Of a DNA stretch of 58,036 nucleotides, positions 43,293 through 52,541 are shown piece by piece. How positions within the stretch are numbered: the first letter of the stretch is position 1; every line of letters starts with the position of its first letter. A model generated the notes under the pieces. It was given only the letters and a program-made list of their open reading frames with translations, ran no database searches and was not told the origin of the DNA. The stretch is from Rothia sp. (in: high G+C Gram-positive bacteria) (GTDB lineage Bacteria; Actinomycetota; Actinomycetes; Actinomycetales; Micrococcaceae), in contig NZ_JAUNVZ010000009.1 of assembly GCF_030540545.1 (NCBI RefSeq), positions 1-58,036 on the forward strand, given 5' to 3'. The position numbers and the translations under genes were made by a program.

Positions 43293-45092
43293 CTAAGATT
43301 TCGGCGCCTCATCAGAGTTCTGACCGCTGCCCGGCTGATAATCCGTCACGCCCAAGAAGCGCGAAAGACGCGAACGCAGGCTCACGCTCTCCTCCGCTGC
43401 CGGGGCGACACTCTCCTGGCTCTCAGGTGCTACAGGCGCAGGCGCCGGTGTCTCAGGGCTCTGTACAGGAGCGCGCAGGGTATCTACCGCAGGCTGCTCA
43501 GCAGCGGGTGCCTGAGCTGCAGAAGGCAGGGTTGAGGGGCGGGCAGGAGCCTGCACACGATCCTCGGCACGCACAGCCACTAGGCGGTCGCCAGTATCCA
43601 CCGCGGCGCCCAGACGGCTGCTCGGAGCATCCACAATACGACCCGAACGGGCAGAAGGCTGCGGAGCACGCAAAGTCGCGCCGCCACCGGTGCGGTTAAT
43701 CGGAGTAATAATGGTCGCGCGCACCGGGGAGCTAATCTGACCGCTACGGCGGCGGGCGCTATTACCCACGCCCGAGGTGCTAGCGCGCAGCACATCCTCA
43801 CGCTCACGCACCACAGGCTGCTCAACGGCAGACAAAGTATTAGCGGGCTGCGGAGTCTGCTGTGCAGATACAGCCGGCGCAGGAACCTGCTGAATGGGTG
43901 CAGAAACGGGTGCGGCAGGTACAACCGGCGCACTCGGTACAGCCGGCGCAGGAGCCTGCTGGGATACTCCCGACAGACCGGTAGAAGCAGGAGTATTCAC
44001 ACCGTGAATACCGTACGATTCCGGGGCAGAAACAACCTTTAGAGAATCATTATTCTCTATTGTGCTCTCAGGCTCCTCGGTATCGGGCACGCTGGCAGGC
44101 TCTACAGACTCAGAAGAATCAAGAGAATCGGCAGATGCAGCCAAGTCAAGCGTTGCGGGCACAGACTCGCTCTGAACTGCAGCAGGAATCTCACTCTCAG
44201 TCAGCTCTTCAACACCAATAGATTCAGGTGCCGCACCCTCAGCCTCGACACTCTCAGATACAGCCGGGCGAGAGGAACCGAAACTCAACGAAATCTCGGG
44301 AGCCGCCGGAGGAATATCGGGCAGTTCCTCCAATTCCTCATCCATAAGAGGCTCAAAGAGCTCTTCTTCCTCAACACCGGGCAGCTGGTCAATATCCAGA
44401 GCATCAGCATCCAAATCAATCTGAGCCTCGGCGTACAGATCCTGCAGCTGCTCGGAAATCAAACGGCGCGCGGTGGAGACATCACCGTGACGCACAGCCT
44501 CGGCAATAGCGCGGTGCTCAGCGCACAGACGATCACGGGTGCTACTCCACAGGGGCACGCGACCGACCACCTCGAACAGAGCCTCACGGGTGGGCTGGCG
44601 AATAGCAGCCAGCAGACCCGAAATCAGCTCATTACCGCCCAGGCGGGTCAGACGGTGGTGCACGGTCAGCATGGCATCCAGGAACTCGCTAATACCCTGG
44701 GTGTCATACATATCGTCCAGGGCTTCGTCCAGCTCGCTAAAATCCGCTTCTTCCGGGTCGATCTGACTAATAGCCCAGCTTTCAAGCAGAATACGAGACT
44801 GCACAATATCGCGCGTGGGGTTCAAAGACGCCGCCATATGCAAGCTCAGGGGCGCCGCGGCAGCAACCGCCGGCTCCTCGTGCAGATGCGGGATAATCTC
44901 TTTGCCGCGACCGGAGTAGAGCTGCAGCAGCTCCATATCTTCCAGGACTTTCAGCGCCTCGCGGGTACGGGTGCGACCCACGCCAATGGCGCGCGCAATA
45001 TGCGCGTCATCGGGCAGGTCCTGACCCAGGCGGATGGTTCCTTCGCTCAGTTCGTCTTCAACCCAGCGCAGGATTTTACGATGAATAGCCAC
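43293..45092 (-). CDS. GntR/FadR-type regulator with ~370-residue disordered tail
   Basis: The protein is 599 aa. Winged helix at about 1-70 (LPDDAHIARAIGVGRTRTREALKVLEDM). FCD ligand domain at about 85-235 has metal-type His in LTVHHRLTRLGGN and AEHRAIAEAVRHGD. From about 235 to the end it is low complexity, rich in Ala, Pro, Ser, Glu and Val, with a late SLRSRLSRFLGVTDY segment. FadR-type regulators are normally ~230 aa, so the tail is exceptional. GTG start with a weak binding site. Target genes are unknown. Confidence 0.85.
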   Translation of the reverse strand: MAIHRKILRWVEDELSEGTIRLGQDLPDDAHIARAIGVGRTRTREALKVLEDMELLQLYSGRGKEIIPHLHEEPAVAAAAPLSLHMAASLNPTRDIVQSRILLESWAISQIDPEEADFSELDEALDDMYDTQGISEFLDAMLTVHHRLTRLGGNELISGLLAAIRQPTREALFEVVGRVPLWSSTRDRLCAEHRAIAEAVRHGDVSTARRLISEQLQDLYAEAQIDLDADALDIDQLPGVEEEELFEPLMDEELEELPDIPPAAPEISLSFGSSRPAVSESVEAEGAAPESIGVEELTESEIPAAVQSESVPATLDLAASADSLDSSESVEPASVPDTEEPESTIENNDSLKVVSAPESYGIHGVNTPASTGLSGVSQQAPAPAVPSAPVVPAAPVSAPIQQVPAPAVSAQQTPQPANTLSAVEQPVVREREDVLRASTSGVGNSARRRSGQISSPVRATIITPINRTGGGATLRAPQPSARSGRIVDAPSSRLGAAVDTGDRLVAVRAEDRVQAPARPSTLPSAAQAPAAEQPAVDTLRAPVQSPETPAPAPVAPESQESVAPAAEESVSLRSRLSRFLGVTDYQPGSGQNSDEAPKS

Positions 45093-45207
45093 AAATATCG
45101 TCTTTCGAAAAAGTCATCGGGTGTGAGTGAGTGCGAGTGTATACGCCGCTAAAACATGAACAGCAGGGCGCAGGCGGGAGTGCATGCCTGCACACCGTTG
45201 GAAAAAT

Positions 45208-46302
45208 CTAGCGACGGCCGCCGAAGAGGCGAGAGAAGAGGTTACCGCTACCGCGCTGCTCCTCAGTCTGAGCGGGCTGAGTGTACGCGGAGGTGTACGG
45301 GCGGTATGCGCTCTGCTCGGGGCTTTCGGTGACGACCTCTTCGGTCTTGGTCTCTTCCTGATCTTGCTCAACGGTGGACTGCGGTTCAGTTGAGGGCTCA
45401 ACCGCCACGGTCGCAATAGCTGCCTCGGGCAGGGAAGTTGCCGACGCCGATACGCTCTGAGTGGTCACCACGGCATTATCCGCAACAGCTGCGGTCTTGG
45501 GGGAAGTGACATAGGCAGGCACGCTCTGAGATGCGGGAGCTTCTGCAGCCGCGCTCTCGTCGCTCTTATCCTCAGCTGCGGGCACAGCGGCAACCGGTGC
45601 AGGAACAGCCGCTACGGGAGCAGGCAGGCTGGATGCGGAGCTCTTCTCTTCTGCCGATGCAGAAGCGGCACTATCAATACCGTAGGAGCCGGGGGTGAAC
45701 GGGCGCAGCGGGGTGCTTTCAGCCAGCAGAGCGTCATCTTCAGATTCATCTTCTGCCTTGGCGCTTGCCTTGTCTATACCCACGCCGTAGGTCTCTTCAC
45801 CCTGTGCTGCCTGGGGTGCGGAGGCGCCCACAGTTGCCACAGTCGGTGCTGCCGGTACGGCGAAGGAATCGTGCAATACGGTATCTTCTTCGGAGGAATC
45901 CTGCTGGATGGAAGCAGCGGGAGCCTGCTCGGCAGCTTCAGTCGCACGGGAGTTAACCACACGAATATTCTGCGCGGGAGCTACAGCGGGTACGCTCACA
46001 CCACCGGGCAGAGCAACCTCGGGGTGCTGGCGTGCGGTCAGCACCAGGTGGGTGAGCTCAGCGATCCATTCGTTGAGCTCTTCAAAAGCTTTAAGATCCA
46101 GGGAGTAGAGTCGACGCTGACCTTCAATGTCAACGGATACGTAGTCGAATTCGCGCAGGATTTTCAGATGCTTGGAAATAGTCGGCTGGCTAACGTCCAG
46201 CTTTTCAACCAGGGCACCCACGGTGTGGGTCTGCTCTGCCAATAGGTGCATAATGCGGCGACGAGTGGGGTCCGCAATTACTGAAAAAACATCTGCTTGC
46301 AT
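45208..46302 (-). CDS. ArsR-family regulator with ~250-residue disordered tail
   Basis: The protein is 364 aa. A winged helix at 1-95 (FSVIADPTRRRIMHLLAEQTHTVG, recognition helix VSQPTISKHLKILREFDYV) is followed by IEGQRRLYSLDLKAFEELNEWI. There is no obvious metal-binding Cys motif, so the signal is unknown. Residues ~110-350 are Ala/Ser/Glu-rich and disordered. The chain ends GSGNLFSRLFGGRR, a tail resembling that of the DUF6882-like protein. The gene is transcribed divergently from trkH and precedes the GntR gene by 115 bases. Confidence 0.87.
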   Translation of the reverse strand: MQADVFSVIADPTRRRIMHLLAEQTHTVGALVEKLDVSQPTISKHLKILREFDYVSVDIEGQRRLYSLDLKAFEELNEWIAELTHLVLTARQHPEVALPGGVSVPAVAPAQNIRVVNSRATEAAEQAPAASIQQDSSEEDTVLHDSFAVPAAPTVATVGASAPQAAQGEETYGVGIDKASAKAEDESEDDALLAESTPLRPFTPGSYGIDSAASASAEEKSSASSLPAPVAAVPAPVAAVPAAEDKSDESAAAEAPASQSVPAYVTSPKTAAVADNAVVTTQSVSASATSLPEAAIATVAVEPSTEPQSTVEQDQEETKTEEVVTESPEQSAYRPYTSAYTQPAQTEEQRGSGNLFSRLFGGRR

Positions 46303-46611
46303 ATTGCGATTATGTCATATAGCTCTCTGCATTTCATAGCAACACTCGTATATATCCAAAATTTTCGCGAAATACAGCCTTAAAACAACCCTTCAGGATT
46401 GTATTTATATATACGAATACATCTATATAGCCATATAAGCAATAGTATACTTTTCTGTCTCTACCCTACCAGTAGCCTCTCAGCACCCCGCATCGCTAGC
46501 ACGCTCTCATTAAGCCCAGAGCACGGGCACGCAACAGCGAGCGCGAGAGCAAACAGCGATACACTATATACAGACTAAAAGCACTATCGAGAGCTCTGAA
46601 GGAGGGTAGAG
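46303..46611. other. Divergent ArsR/trkH intergenic region
   Basis: A 309-base A/T-rich region. It holds the candidate operator at 46401-46420 and the AAGGAGGG ribosome binding site of trkH at its end. No gene or RNA recognised. Confidence 0.5.
46401..46420. promoter_or_regulatory. Candidate operator in ArsR/trkH intergenic region
   Basis: GTATTTATATATACGAATAC is an imperfect palindrome (16 of 20 symmetric) between the divergent ArsR and trkH genes. ArsR binding is inference. Confidence 0.3.
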
Positions 46612-48390
46612 ATGGGTCTGGGTAAAACCAAGCGCAAGCTTCAGGCAACCCGCCGCAAGCGCAGCATTGAGCGCGAGCGTGAACGCGAACACCGCGACCT
46701 TTTCCGCTACTCTTCCCTGCACTCTCGCACCCTGCCGAGTACAGATCTACCCGATACAGCGAGCGCGCCCCGCTCTCGCTTTACCCTGAGCAAAAAGAGC
46801 GCCAAGAAATCCAAGCGCGCAGCAAGAGATAAAGAACCCCAAGAGCGTACTACCCTAACCCGCAGCGATTTGGATAGTCGACTGGCTCGTTTTGAGTCCT
46901 CCCGCAAGTCGCCCTATTCCACGCGCAATAATGCCCCCAGTTATCAGGCGCTACGAACCATTGCCGCGGATATGTCTCGCAGCGATACGCACTTGGGCGA
47001 GCAGGTGATGCGCACCGGCATCCTCAACCCCCGCCGTTATACGCGTCTGTGGGAAGAAATCGACCACAGGGTTTTCTCCTCCCCGTCCCGCACGGCTATT
47101 GCAGTCTTTGCCCTGGTCATTATTATCTTTACTTTGCTGCTCTCCCTGCCTTTTTCCTCGCGCAATGGGCAGATGGTGGAGTTCCACCATGCTTTCTTTA
47201 CCGCAACCAGCGCGGTGACCGTTACGGGTCTCACCACGGTCTCCACGGCGGCTCAGTGGTCGCCTTTCGGTCAGGGAGTTATTCTGCTCGCCTGTCAGAT
47301 TGGCGGTCTGGGTACTCTGACCATGACCTCCCTGCTGGCTCTTGCGGTGGGTCGCAAAATGGGTTTGCGTACCAAGCTCATGACCCAGGGGGAGCTCAAT
47401 ATTGGTCGTCTGGGCGAGGTCGGTAGCGTGCTGCGTGTGGTGGCGTTCTCCTCTATTAGTATTGAGGGTGCTATTGCTCTGGTGCTCACCCCGCGTTTCC
47501 TCTTTTTGGGTGAAGATCCGCTGACCAGTATTTGGCACGGTATTTTCTACTCCGTTTCCGCTTTTAATAATGCCGGTTTCACTCCGCATTCGGACGGTAT
47601 TGTGCCCTACGGCCACGACCCGCTGCTGCTGATTCCTATCTGCCTGGCAGTCTTCATGGGGTCTATGGGTTTCCCGGTGATTCTCTCCATGCAGCAGAAC
47701 CCGCTCAAGCCCTCGCGCTGGTCGCTGACCGCTAAGATTACTCTGGTTGCTACGACCGCTCTGCTCGTGCTGGGCGCCATTGCCTGGGGTGCTGCCGAAT
47801 GGAATAATCCGCATACCATTGGGGATCACTCCACCGGGGATAAAATCCTGAACTCTTTCTTTGCCTCGGTTATGACCCGCTCGGGTGGTTTCAACCTGGT
47901 GGATATGAACGATATTAAGCCCGTGACCAGCCTGATTACCGATATTCTGATGTTTATTGGTGGCGGTTCGGCATCCACCGCTGGCGGTATTAAGGTCACC
48001 ACCTTCGCCGTGATTCTGCTGGCTATTGCCGCCGAGGCTCGAGGCGACCAATTCGTGGTGGCATTCAACCGCACTATTCCCGAAGCGACCCTGCGCATTG
48101 CCATCTCCGTGATGGCTATGAGCTTTGGCGTGATTATTATAGGTGCCGGTGCTCTGCTGATTATTAGCGAGCAGCCCATGTCCCGCGTATTCTTTGAAAC
48201 CATTTCAGCCTACGCCACCTGCGGGCTATCCGACGGTCTATCCGCGGAGCTGCCTCCCGCCGGTATTTATGTGCTGACCGCCTTGATGTTCATTGGGCGT
48301 ATTGGCACGATTACCGCCGCAACCGGCCTGGCGTTGCGTTCTCGCCGCCGACTCTATCGTTTCCCTGAAGAAAGGCCCATCATTGGCTAA
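46612..48390 (+). CDS. trkH: Trk/Ktr-type potassium uptake membrane protein
   Basis: The protein is 592 aa. The first ~145 residues are a basic, charged cytoplasmic extension (KTKRKLQATRRKRSIERERERE), unusual for the family. About eight TM helices with four selectivity-filter loops follow: TSAVTVTGLTTVS, SVSAFNNAGFTPHS, VMTRSGGFNLVDM and ISAYATCGLSDGL. AAGGAGGG precedes the ATG. trkA overlaps its last 8 bases, so pore and regulatory subunit are coupled. Divergent from the ArsR-type gene. Confidence 0.94.
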   Translation: MGLGKTKRKLQATRRKRSIEREREREHRDLFRYSSLHSRTLPSTDLPDTASAPRSRFTLSKKSAKKSKRAARDKEPQERTTLTRSDLDSRLARFESSRKSPYSTRNNAPSYQALRTIAADMSRSDTHLGEQVMRTGILNPRRYTRLWEEIDHRVFSSPSRTAIAVFALVIIIFTLLLSLPFSSRNGQMVEFHHAFFTATSAVTVTGLTTVSTAAQWSPFGQGVILLACQIGGLGTLTMTSLLALAVGRKMGLRTKLMTQGELNIGRLGEVGSVLRVVAFSSISIEGAIALVLTPRFLFLGEDPLTSIWHGIFYSVSAFNNAGFTPHSDGIVPYGHDPLLLIPICLAVFMGSMGFPVILSMQQNPLKPSRWSLTAKITLVATTALLVLGAIAWGAAEWNNPHTIGDHSTGDKILNSFFASVMTRSGGFNLVDMNDIKPVTSLITDILMFIGGGSASTAGGIKVTTFAVILLAIAAEARGDQFVVAFNRTIPEATLRIAISVMAMSFGVIIIGAGALLIISEQPMSRVFFETISAYATCGLSDGLSAELPPAGIYVLTALMFIGRIGTITAATGLALRSRRRLYRFPEERPIIG

Positions 48391-49045
48391 TACTCATAAT
48401 GCACCCGTGCTCGTGATTGGTCTGGGTCGTTTCGGTGCTGCCACCGCCGCCCAGCTGCGCTCCCTGAATAAAGAGGTGCTCGCCATTGAAAAGGACCCCG
48501 AGCTGGTTCAAAAATGGTCGGGTATTCTCACCCATGTGGTTGCCGCCGATGCCCGCGATATTGATACCCTGCGCCAGCTGGGTGCCGGGGACTTCGGTTC
48601 GGCGGTCGTGGGTGTGGGTACCTCCCTGGAGGCATCCGTGCTGATTACCGCCAACCTGGTGGACCTGGGCGTGGAGCGTATTTGGGCCAAGGCTATTACC
48701 CCTTCGCACGGTAAGATTCTGGAGCGCATTGGCGCCCACCACGTGGTCTACCCCGAGGCGGATGCGGGCCGTCGCGCCGCGCACCTGGTATCCGGTCGTC
48801 TGCTGGACTATATTGAGTTTGACGATGACTTCGCGATTGCGAAAATGCACCCGCCGCGCGAGACTCACGGTTTTACCCTGGCGGAATCTGACATTCGTTC
48901 CAAGTACGGTATTTCGGTGGTAGGTATTAAGTCCCCGGGTGAAGATTTCACCTACGCCGATGCCGAGACCGTGATTCACTCCCGCGATATTTTGATTGTC
49001 TCGGGCCATGTGGATCTGATTGAGCGTTTCGCGGCTCGTCCCTAG
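48383..49045 (+). CDS. trkA: Trk/Ktr potassium uptake regulatory (RCK) protein
   Basis: The 220-aa cytoplasmic RCK protein gates the K+ pore. Rossmann nucleotide motif VIGLGRFGAATAAQL at about residues 9-23, with acidic end AIEKD, and a C-terminal TrkA_C domain from about 140. No ATG exists at the right place. TTG at 48383 is in frame, 7 bases after GAAGAAAGG, and overlaps trkH by 8 bases. Confidence 0.92.
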   Translation: MANTHNAPVLVIGLGRFGAATAAQLRSLNKEVLAIEKDPELVQKWSGILTHVVAADARDIDTLRQLGAGDFGSAVVGVGTSLEASVLITANLVDLGVERIWAKAITPSHGKILERIGAHHVVYPEADAGRRAAHLVSGRLLDYIEFDDDFAIAKMHPPRETHGFTLAESDIRSKYGISVVGIKSPGEDFTYADAETVIHSRDILIVSGHVDLIERFAARP

Positions 49046-49059
49046 CCCTAAAGCCTACA

Positions 49060-49100
49060 ACTAATGCCCCGTATCATGTACGATACGGGGCATTAGTTTT
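49060..49100. terminator. Bidirectional terminator between trkA and proC
   Basis: A 16-bp perfect stem ACTAATGCCCCGTATC / GATACGGGGCATTAGT followed by TTTT on the plus strand. Confidence 0.9.
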
Positions 49101-49112
49101 GACTACCAGCTA

Positions 49113-49964
49113 TTAGTCAGCGGTGTACATACGACTCATTTCAGCCGAACGCTCAGCGCAGGCGCGCATAGCGTCTTCGGTCAGCTGGAATAGGCCCTTA
49201 TCAATATAGGTATTAATCGCGCGCTCGGTGGTACCGTTCGGGCTGGTCACAGCCTTACGCAGAGCGGCGGCATCCGGGTTGGTGTCCAGCAGGGCACCCG
49301 CACCGGCAACAGTAGCCGATGCCAGGGTGCGAGCGGTCTCTTCATCCAGGCCGAGCTTTACACCGGCAGCTGCCATGGTCTCAGCCAGCAGGAAGGCATA
49401 TGCCGGGCCGGAGCCAGAAACTGCGGTCACCGCGTCCATCTGCTCCTCGCGAACCACAACTACCAGGCCCACAGCGCCCAGAACCTTCTTCGCCAGTTCC
49501 AGCTGTTCCTCGGTCACAGACTCGGAGACGGAAATAGCCAGCACGCCGCGACCCACGCTCGAGGGGGTATTGGGCATGCATCGAATCACCGGCTGGTTGG
49601 CGGGCAGAGCAGCCTGCAGGGTCTCAAGGGTCACGCCTGCAGCCACGGAAATGACCAGGGCGTCCGGTGCCAGCGCGGGGGAAATCTCGCGTGCCAGCTC
49701 CACAATGCCGTAGGGCTTAACACCCAGCAGTACCACGGAGGCGCCCTCAACAGCTTCCAGGTTGCCCTCGGGCTTGAGCTCGCAGCCAATAATCACGGCA
49801 TCGCCCGCACCGTGGCCGAGCTTTTCGCGCAGGCTATTCATAGAGGACTCGCTGCGCACGGTGGCGCGGATTGCCTCGCCAGGGTAGCCGCTGGCAATCA
49901 GGCCGGCAGCAATGGAGCCGTTCATGGAACCGGTGCCCAAAAAGGCAATGTGGGGGGTGGTCAT
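49113..49964 (-). CDS. proC: Pyrroline-5-carboxylate reductase
   Basis: The 283-aa enzyme makes proline from pyrroline-5-carboxylate with NAD(P)H. N-terminal Rossmann motif IAFLGTGSMNGSIAAGL, middle CMPNTPSSVGRGV, and the ProC signature AVSGSGPAYAFLLAETMAAAGVKLGL through VTSPNGTTERAI are all present. Start at 49964 with AAGGGA. A frame extending to 50027 lacks support. Confidence 0.95.
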   Translation of the reverse strand: MTTPHIAFLGTGSMNGSIAAGLIASGYPGEAIRATVRSESSMNSLREKLGHGAGDAVIIGCELKPEGNLEAVEGASVVLLGVKPYGIVELAREISPALAPDALVISVAAGVTLETLQAALPANQPVIRCMPNTPSSVGRGVLAISVSESVTEEQLELAKKVLGAVGLVVVVREEQMDAVTAVSGSGPAYAFLLAETMAAAGVKLGLDEETARTLASATVAGAGALLDTNPDAAALRKAVTSPNGTTERAINTYIDKGLFQLTEDAMRACAERSAEMSRMYTAD

Positions 49965-50040
49965 CCTTGTCCCTTTCCTAGTGGTTATCAGCTTTTGAGC
50001 TATTTCTCTTATTGTAACGCCTGGCACCTTTTAGGGCAGA

Positions 50041-50089
50041 GGCTACCCGCCCGAGAGCTTCTATGAGTTACCCTCGGGCGGGTATAGCC
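50041..50089 (-). terminator. Hairpin after flavin-binding protein gene
   Basis: An 11-bp stem ACCCGCCCGAG / CTCGGGCGGGT with partial outer pairing. No T-run. Confidence 0.6.
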
Positions 50090-50104
50090 CGGTATATCCA
50101 GGTG

Positions 50105-50515
50105 CTAGCTGAGCTTAAAACGACGACCGGTTAGGGATACCGGGGTGATTTCGACCAGTTCCAGCTTGGGTGTATCCACCCAGGTGTGCAGGCCGATTTC
50201 GTCGATTTCACGGCGGATCGTGTTGCCGGTAACCGGGCGAGCCACGCCGAAGATATTGACCGAGTAGGCGATATTTTCGTCAATGCGGTCAAAGGCGATA
50301 GTCACCTGTTCGTGCAGCAGCAGATTGGTGTACTTAGCTCCCAGCGCGGTGCGGAAGTAGATCTTCTCATTGTGCACCAGGATATTGACGGGGTTAATGT
50401 GAATCTCTCCGCCGTCGCTCAGGGTACCCAGGCGGGCGTAGCGTGCGGCGCGGGTCAGTTTCCAGCATTCTTCGGCGGTGAGAATTGTTTCGGGGTGATG
50501 TGCTTCATTACTCAT
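50105..50515 (-). CDS. Pyridoxamine 5'-phosphate oxidase-like flavin-binding protein
   Basis: The 136-aa split-barrel protein shows AECWKLTRAARYARLGTLSDGGEIHINPVNILVHNEKIYFRTALGAKYTNL, the FMN/F420-binding PPOX-like pattern of the NimA-related family. It may bind FMN or heme-like ligands. Substrate is unknown. Start at 50515, 6 bases after CATACT (near-leaderless pattern). An extension to 50659 would run through the large palindrome and is rejected. Confidence 0.82.
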   Translation of the reverse strand: MSNEAHHPETILTAEECWKLTRAARYARLGTLSDGGEIHINPVNILVHNEKIYFRTALGAKYTNLLLHEQVTIAFDRIDENIAYSVNIFGVARPVTGNTIRREIDEIGLHTWVDTPKLELVEITPVSLTGRRFKLS

Positions 50516-50594
50516 GGTTTCAGTATGGCACGGAACACAATACTTTGGAATATATAACGCAAATATTACAAAGCTCTTCTGTCCCCTCCCTCCT

Positions 50595-50655
50595 CGCGAA
50601 TACTTATCGCCGTCGCGAGTGTTGACAACACTCGCGACGGCGATAAGTATTCGCG
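50595..50655. repeat. 61-bp perfect palindrome
   Basis: Arms at 50595-50624 and 50626-50655 are perfectly complementary over 30 bp around the single base at 50625. The arm begins CGCGAATACTTATCGCCGTC. No T-run on either side. It lies between the last terD gene and the flavin-binding protein gene. Confidence 0.9.
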
Positions 50656-50707
50656 ACATGCAGGGCTTAGCCTGACACCGTCAGTATTGAGTTATAGAAA
50701 CCCTGTA

Positions 50708-51289
50708 TTAGAGCATAGTTGCCACGGACTGAATCACATCGCGCGGGGTACGAGCCGCACCCAACAGAGGCGCACCCGAAGCTTTGAACTCCCAACCCTG
50801 CGGACCGCGAGAGAGCACAGCCACCAGCAGACCGGTGTGAGAGCCCTTATCCGAAACGATAAAACGAGCAATCTCGCTACGGGTAGAAACATCCTCAACA
50901 CGCACAAAGGCGTTTTCAATATTGTCGAAACGATCCTGAGAGTACGAGGTAATCACCAGCGCCAGAGAGGTCACCTGAGCCGGAACAGCCGCCAAGTTCA
51001 CATCAATAATCTCGTCGTCGCCATCACCCTGACCGGTCAGGTTATCGCCGTGGTGGAAGACCGAATTTGCAGGGTCGTTCAGCTTACCGTAGAAGACAAT
51101 ATCAACAGCCTGGTTACCCGAGTAGAAGATGACCGAGGCATCCAGATCCACTGCCTTTTCCTTGGTGAAACCAAAGAAACCGCGGGTCTTAATCGGATCC
51201 CAGCCCAGACCCAGACGAATAGCGCTCAGCGCGTTGCCATCGCTCTTTGCCAGGTTAATCTTCTGACCCTTGGAGAGGTTAATAGCCAT
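50708..51289 (-). CDS. terD: TerD-family tellurium/stress resistance protein (distal copy)
   Basis: The 193-aa calcium-binding TerD-fold protein begins MAINLSKGQKINLAKSDG. Calcium ligands are seen in AVDLDASVIFY and in HHGDNLTGQGDGDDEII. The DPIKTRGFFGFTKEK insertion is like TerD/TerZ subfamily members. Last gene of the Ter operon, separated from the DUF475 gene by 115 bases with a hairpin, so it may be expressed at a different level. Confidence 0.93.
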   Translation of the reverse strand: MAINLSKGQKINLAKSDGNALSAIRLGLGWDPIKTRGFFGFTKEKAVDLDASVIFYSGNQAVDIVFYGKLNDPANSVFHHGDNLTGQGDGDDEIIDVNLAAVPAQVTSLALVITSYSQDRFDNIENAFVRVEDVSTRSEIARFIVSDKGSHTGLLVAVLSRGPQGWEFKASGAPLLGAARTPRDVIQSVATML

Positions 51290-51344
51290 GAGTTTTTCCT
51301 ACTTTCGGTGAATTTTCGGGGAAATTTAGGGGTTTGAGGGTACA

Positions 51345-51382
51345 CATAACGCGGGCCAGCACGGTGACCGACCCGCGTTATG
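51345..51382 (-). terminator. Internal hairpin between DUF475 and distal terD
   Basis: An 11-bp stem CATAACGCGGG / CCCGCGTTATG with a 16-base loop. It may partly terminate the operon. Confidence 0.5.
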
Positions 51383-51404
51383 CTCAGCATAGTAGCGAGT
51401 ACAC

Positions 51405-52505
51405 CTAGACGGTGTAGCTACCCTTTTCGCTCGCTTCAACGCTCTGCGCGGCTTCGCGAGCCTCTGCCTCATTAGCTCGGCGCGAAGACCAAATGGAAGC
51501 GCCGATAAAGACAATGCCGGAAAGACCAATCACAGCGTCCGGAATTTCGAACTTCAGGGTCAGCAGCAGCATAATCGCCAGCACACCAATCGCCCAGTGA
51601 GCGCCGTGGTCCAGGTATCGCAGCTCCTGCAGGGTGCCCTTCTCGACCAGGTAAATGGTCATGGATCGCACGAAGAGTGCACCCACGCCCAAACCCAGAG
51701 CGATAATAATCGGGTCGCTGGTCACCGCGAACGCGCCCAGCACGCCATCGAAACTAAAGGATGCATCCAGCACCTCAAGGAAGAGGAACATGGAGAACGC
51801 TGCCTTGCCGGTCAGCATAGCCACCTCGGCAAGCGACTCCTCACGCTGCTCCTGACGGTCCTCCATAAAGGTCGCCAGACCGTTAGTTGCCAGGAAGGTC
51901 AGCATACCCAAGAAGCCCGAGAGTAGAATCTCGTACTCCTTGTGGTGCTCAGCGCCAAACCACTGGGACGCCACAATCAGCATCGCACCGGCAACCAGCA
52001 CCGGCATGGAGTCAAAGTGACCCGCCTTTGCCAGGGGCTTTTCAATCCAGCGCAGCCAGTGGCTTTCCTTCTCCGATTCAAAGAGGAAGGAGAGGAAAAG
52101 CATCAGCAGGAACATGCCGCCGAAGGAGGCAATGGTCGCGTGCGCCGAATTGAGAATAAAGCCGTAGGTGCCCGGGGTGTGCGGGTCGCCCTGAGCCATT
52201 GCCAAATTCCACGCCTCGACCGGGCCGACGTTACCCGCCAGGCACACAATCAAGAAGGGGAAGACCAATCGCATGCCGAAGACTGCGACCAGCACGCCGA
52301 CCGTTAGGAAGATACGGCGCCAGGCGTGGCTCATTTTTGCCAGGTATTTAGCGTTAACACCCGCATTGTCGAAGGAGAAAACGATCTCCAGAACAATGAG
52401 GATTGCTGCCGACACGGCACCGGGCACGCCACCGTAGAGGAAAGCGATAACCAGCGCAATGGCGGTAATAATAAAGTCAACCCTGAAGAATTTCAGAAGT
52501 TCCAT
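51405..52505 (-). CDS. DUF475 / TerC-like integral membrane protein
   Basis: A 366-aa membrane protein with about eight to nine TM helices. EIVFSFDNAGVNAKYLA near residue 40 and LDASFSFDGVLGAFAVTSDP near 245 are the two acidic FDN/FDG motifs of the TerC superfamily, likely metal-binding in the membrane. The DUF475 type is longer than ordinary TerC. It lies between two terD genes, consistent with a TerC-TerD membrane complex. CTAGGAGAAC lies upstream of the ATG. Confidence 0.92.
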   Translation of the reverse strand: MELLKFFRVDFIITAIALVIAFLYGGVPGAVSAAILIVLEIVFSFDNAGVNAKYLAKMSHAWRRIFLTVGVLVAVFGMRLVFPFLIVCLAGNVGPVEAWNLAMAQGDPHTPGTYGFILNSAHATIASFGGMFLLMLFLSFLFESEKESHWLRWIEKPLAKAGHFDSMPVLVAGAMLIVASQWFGAEHHKEYEILLSGFLGMLTFLATNGLATFMEDRQEQREESLAEVAMLTGKAAFSMFLFLEVLDASFSFDGVLGAFAVTSDPIIIALGLGVGALFVRSMTIYLVEKGTLQELRYLDHGAHWAIGVLAIMLLLTLKFEIPDAVIGLSGIVFIGASIWSSRRANEAEAREAAQSVEASEKGSYTV

Positions 52506-52541
52506 AAAGCTGTGTGTTCTCCTAGATAAGGAATGTATCTC

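Noticed and set aside
46951-48051. 366-codon open frame opposite trkH
   Set aside because: TrkH is certain; the product has no recognisable fold.
50595-50655. Palindrome as an ordinary Rho-independent terminator
   Set aside because: No T-run on either side and a stem about twice the local norm, so kept as an unexplained repeat.
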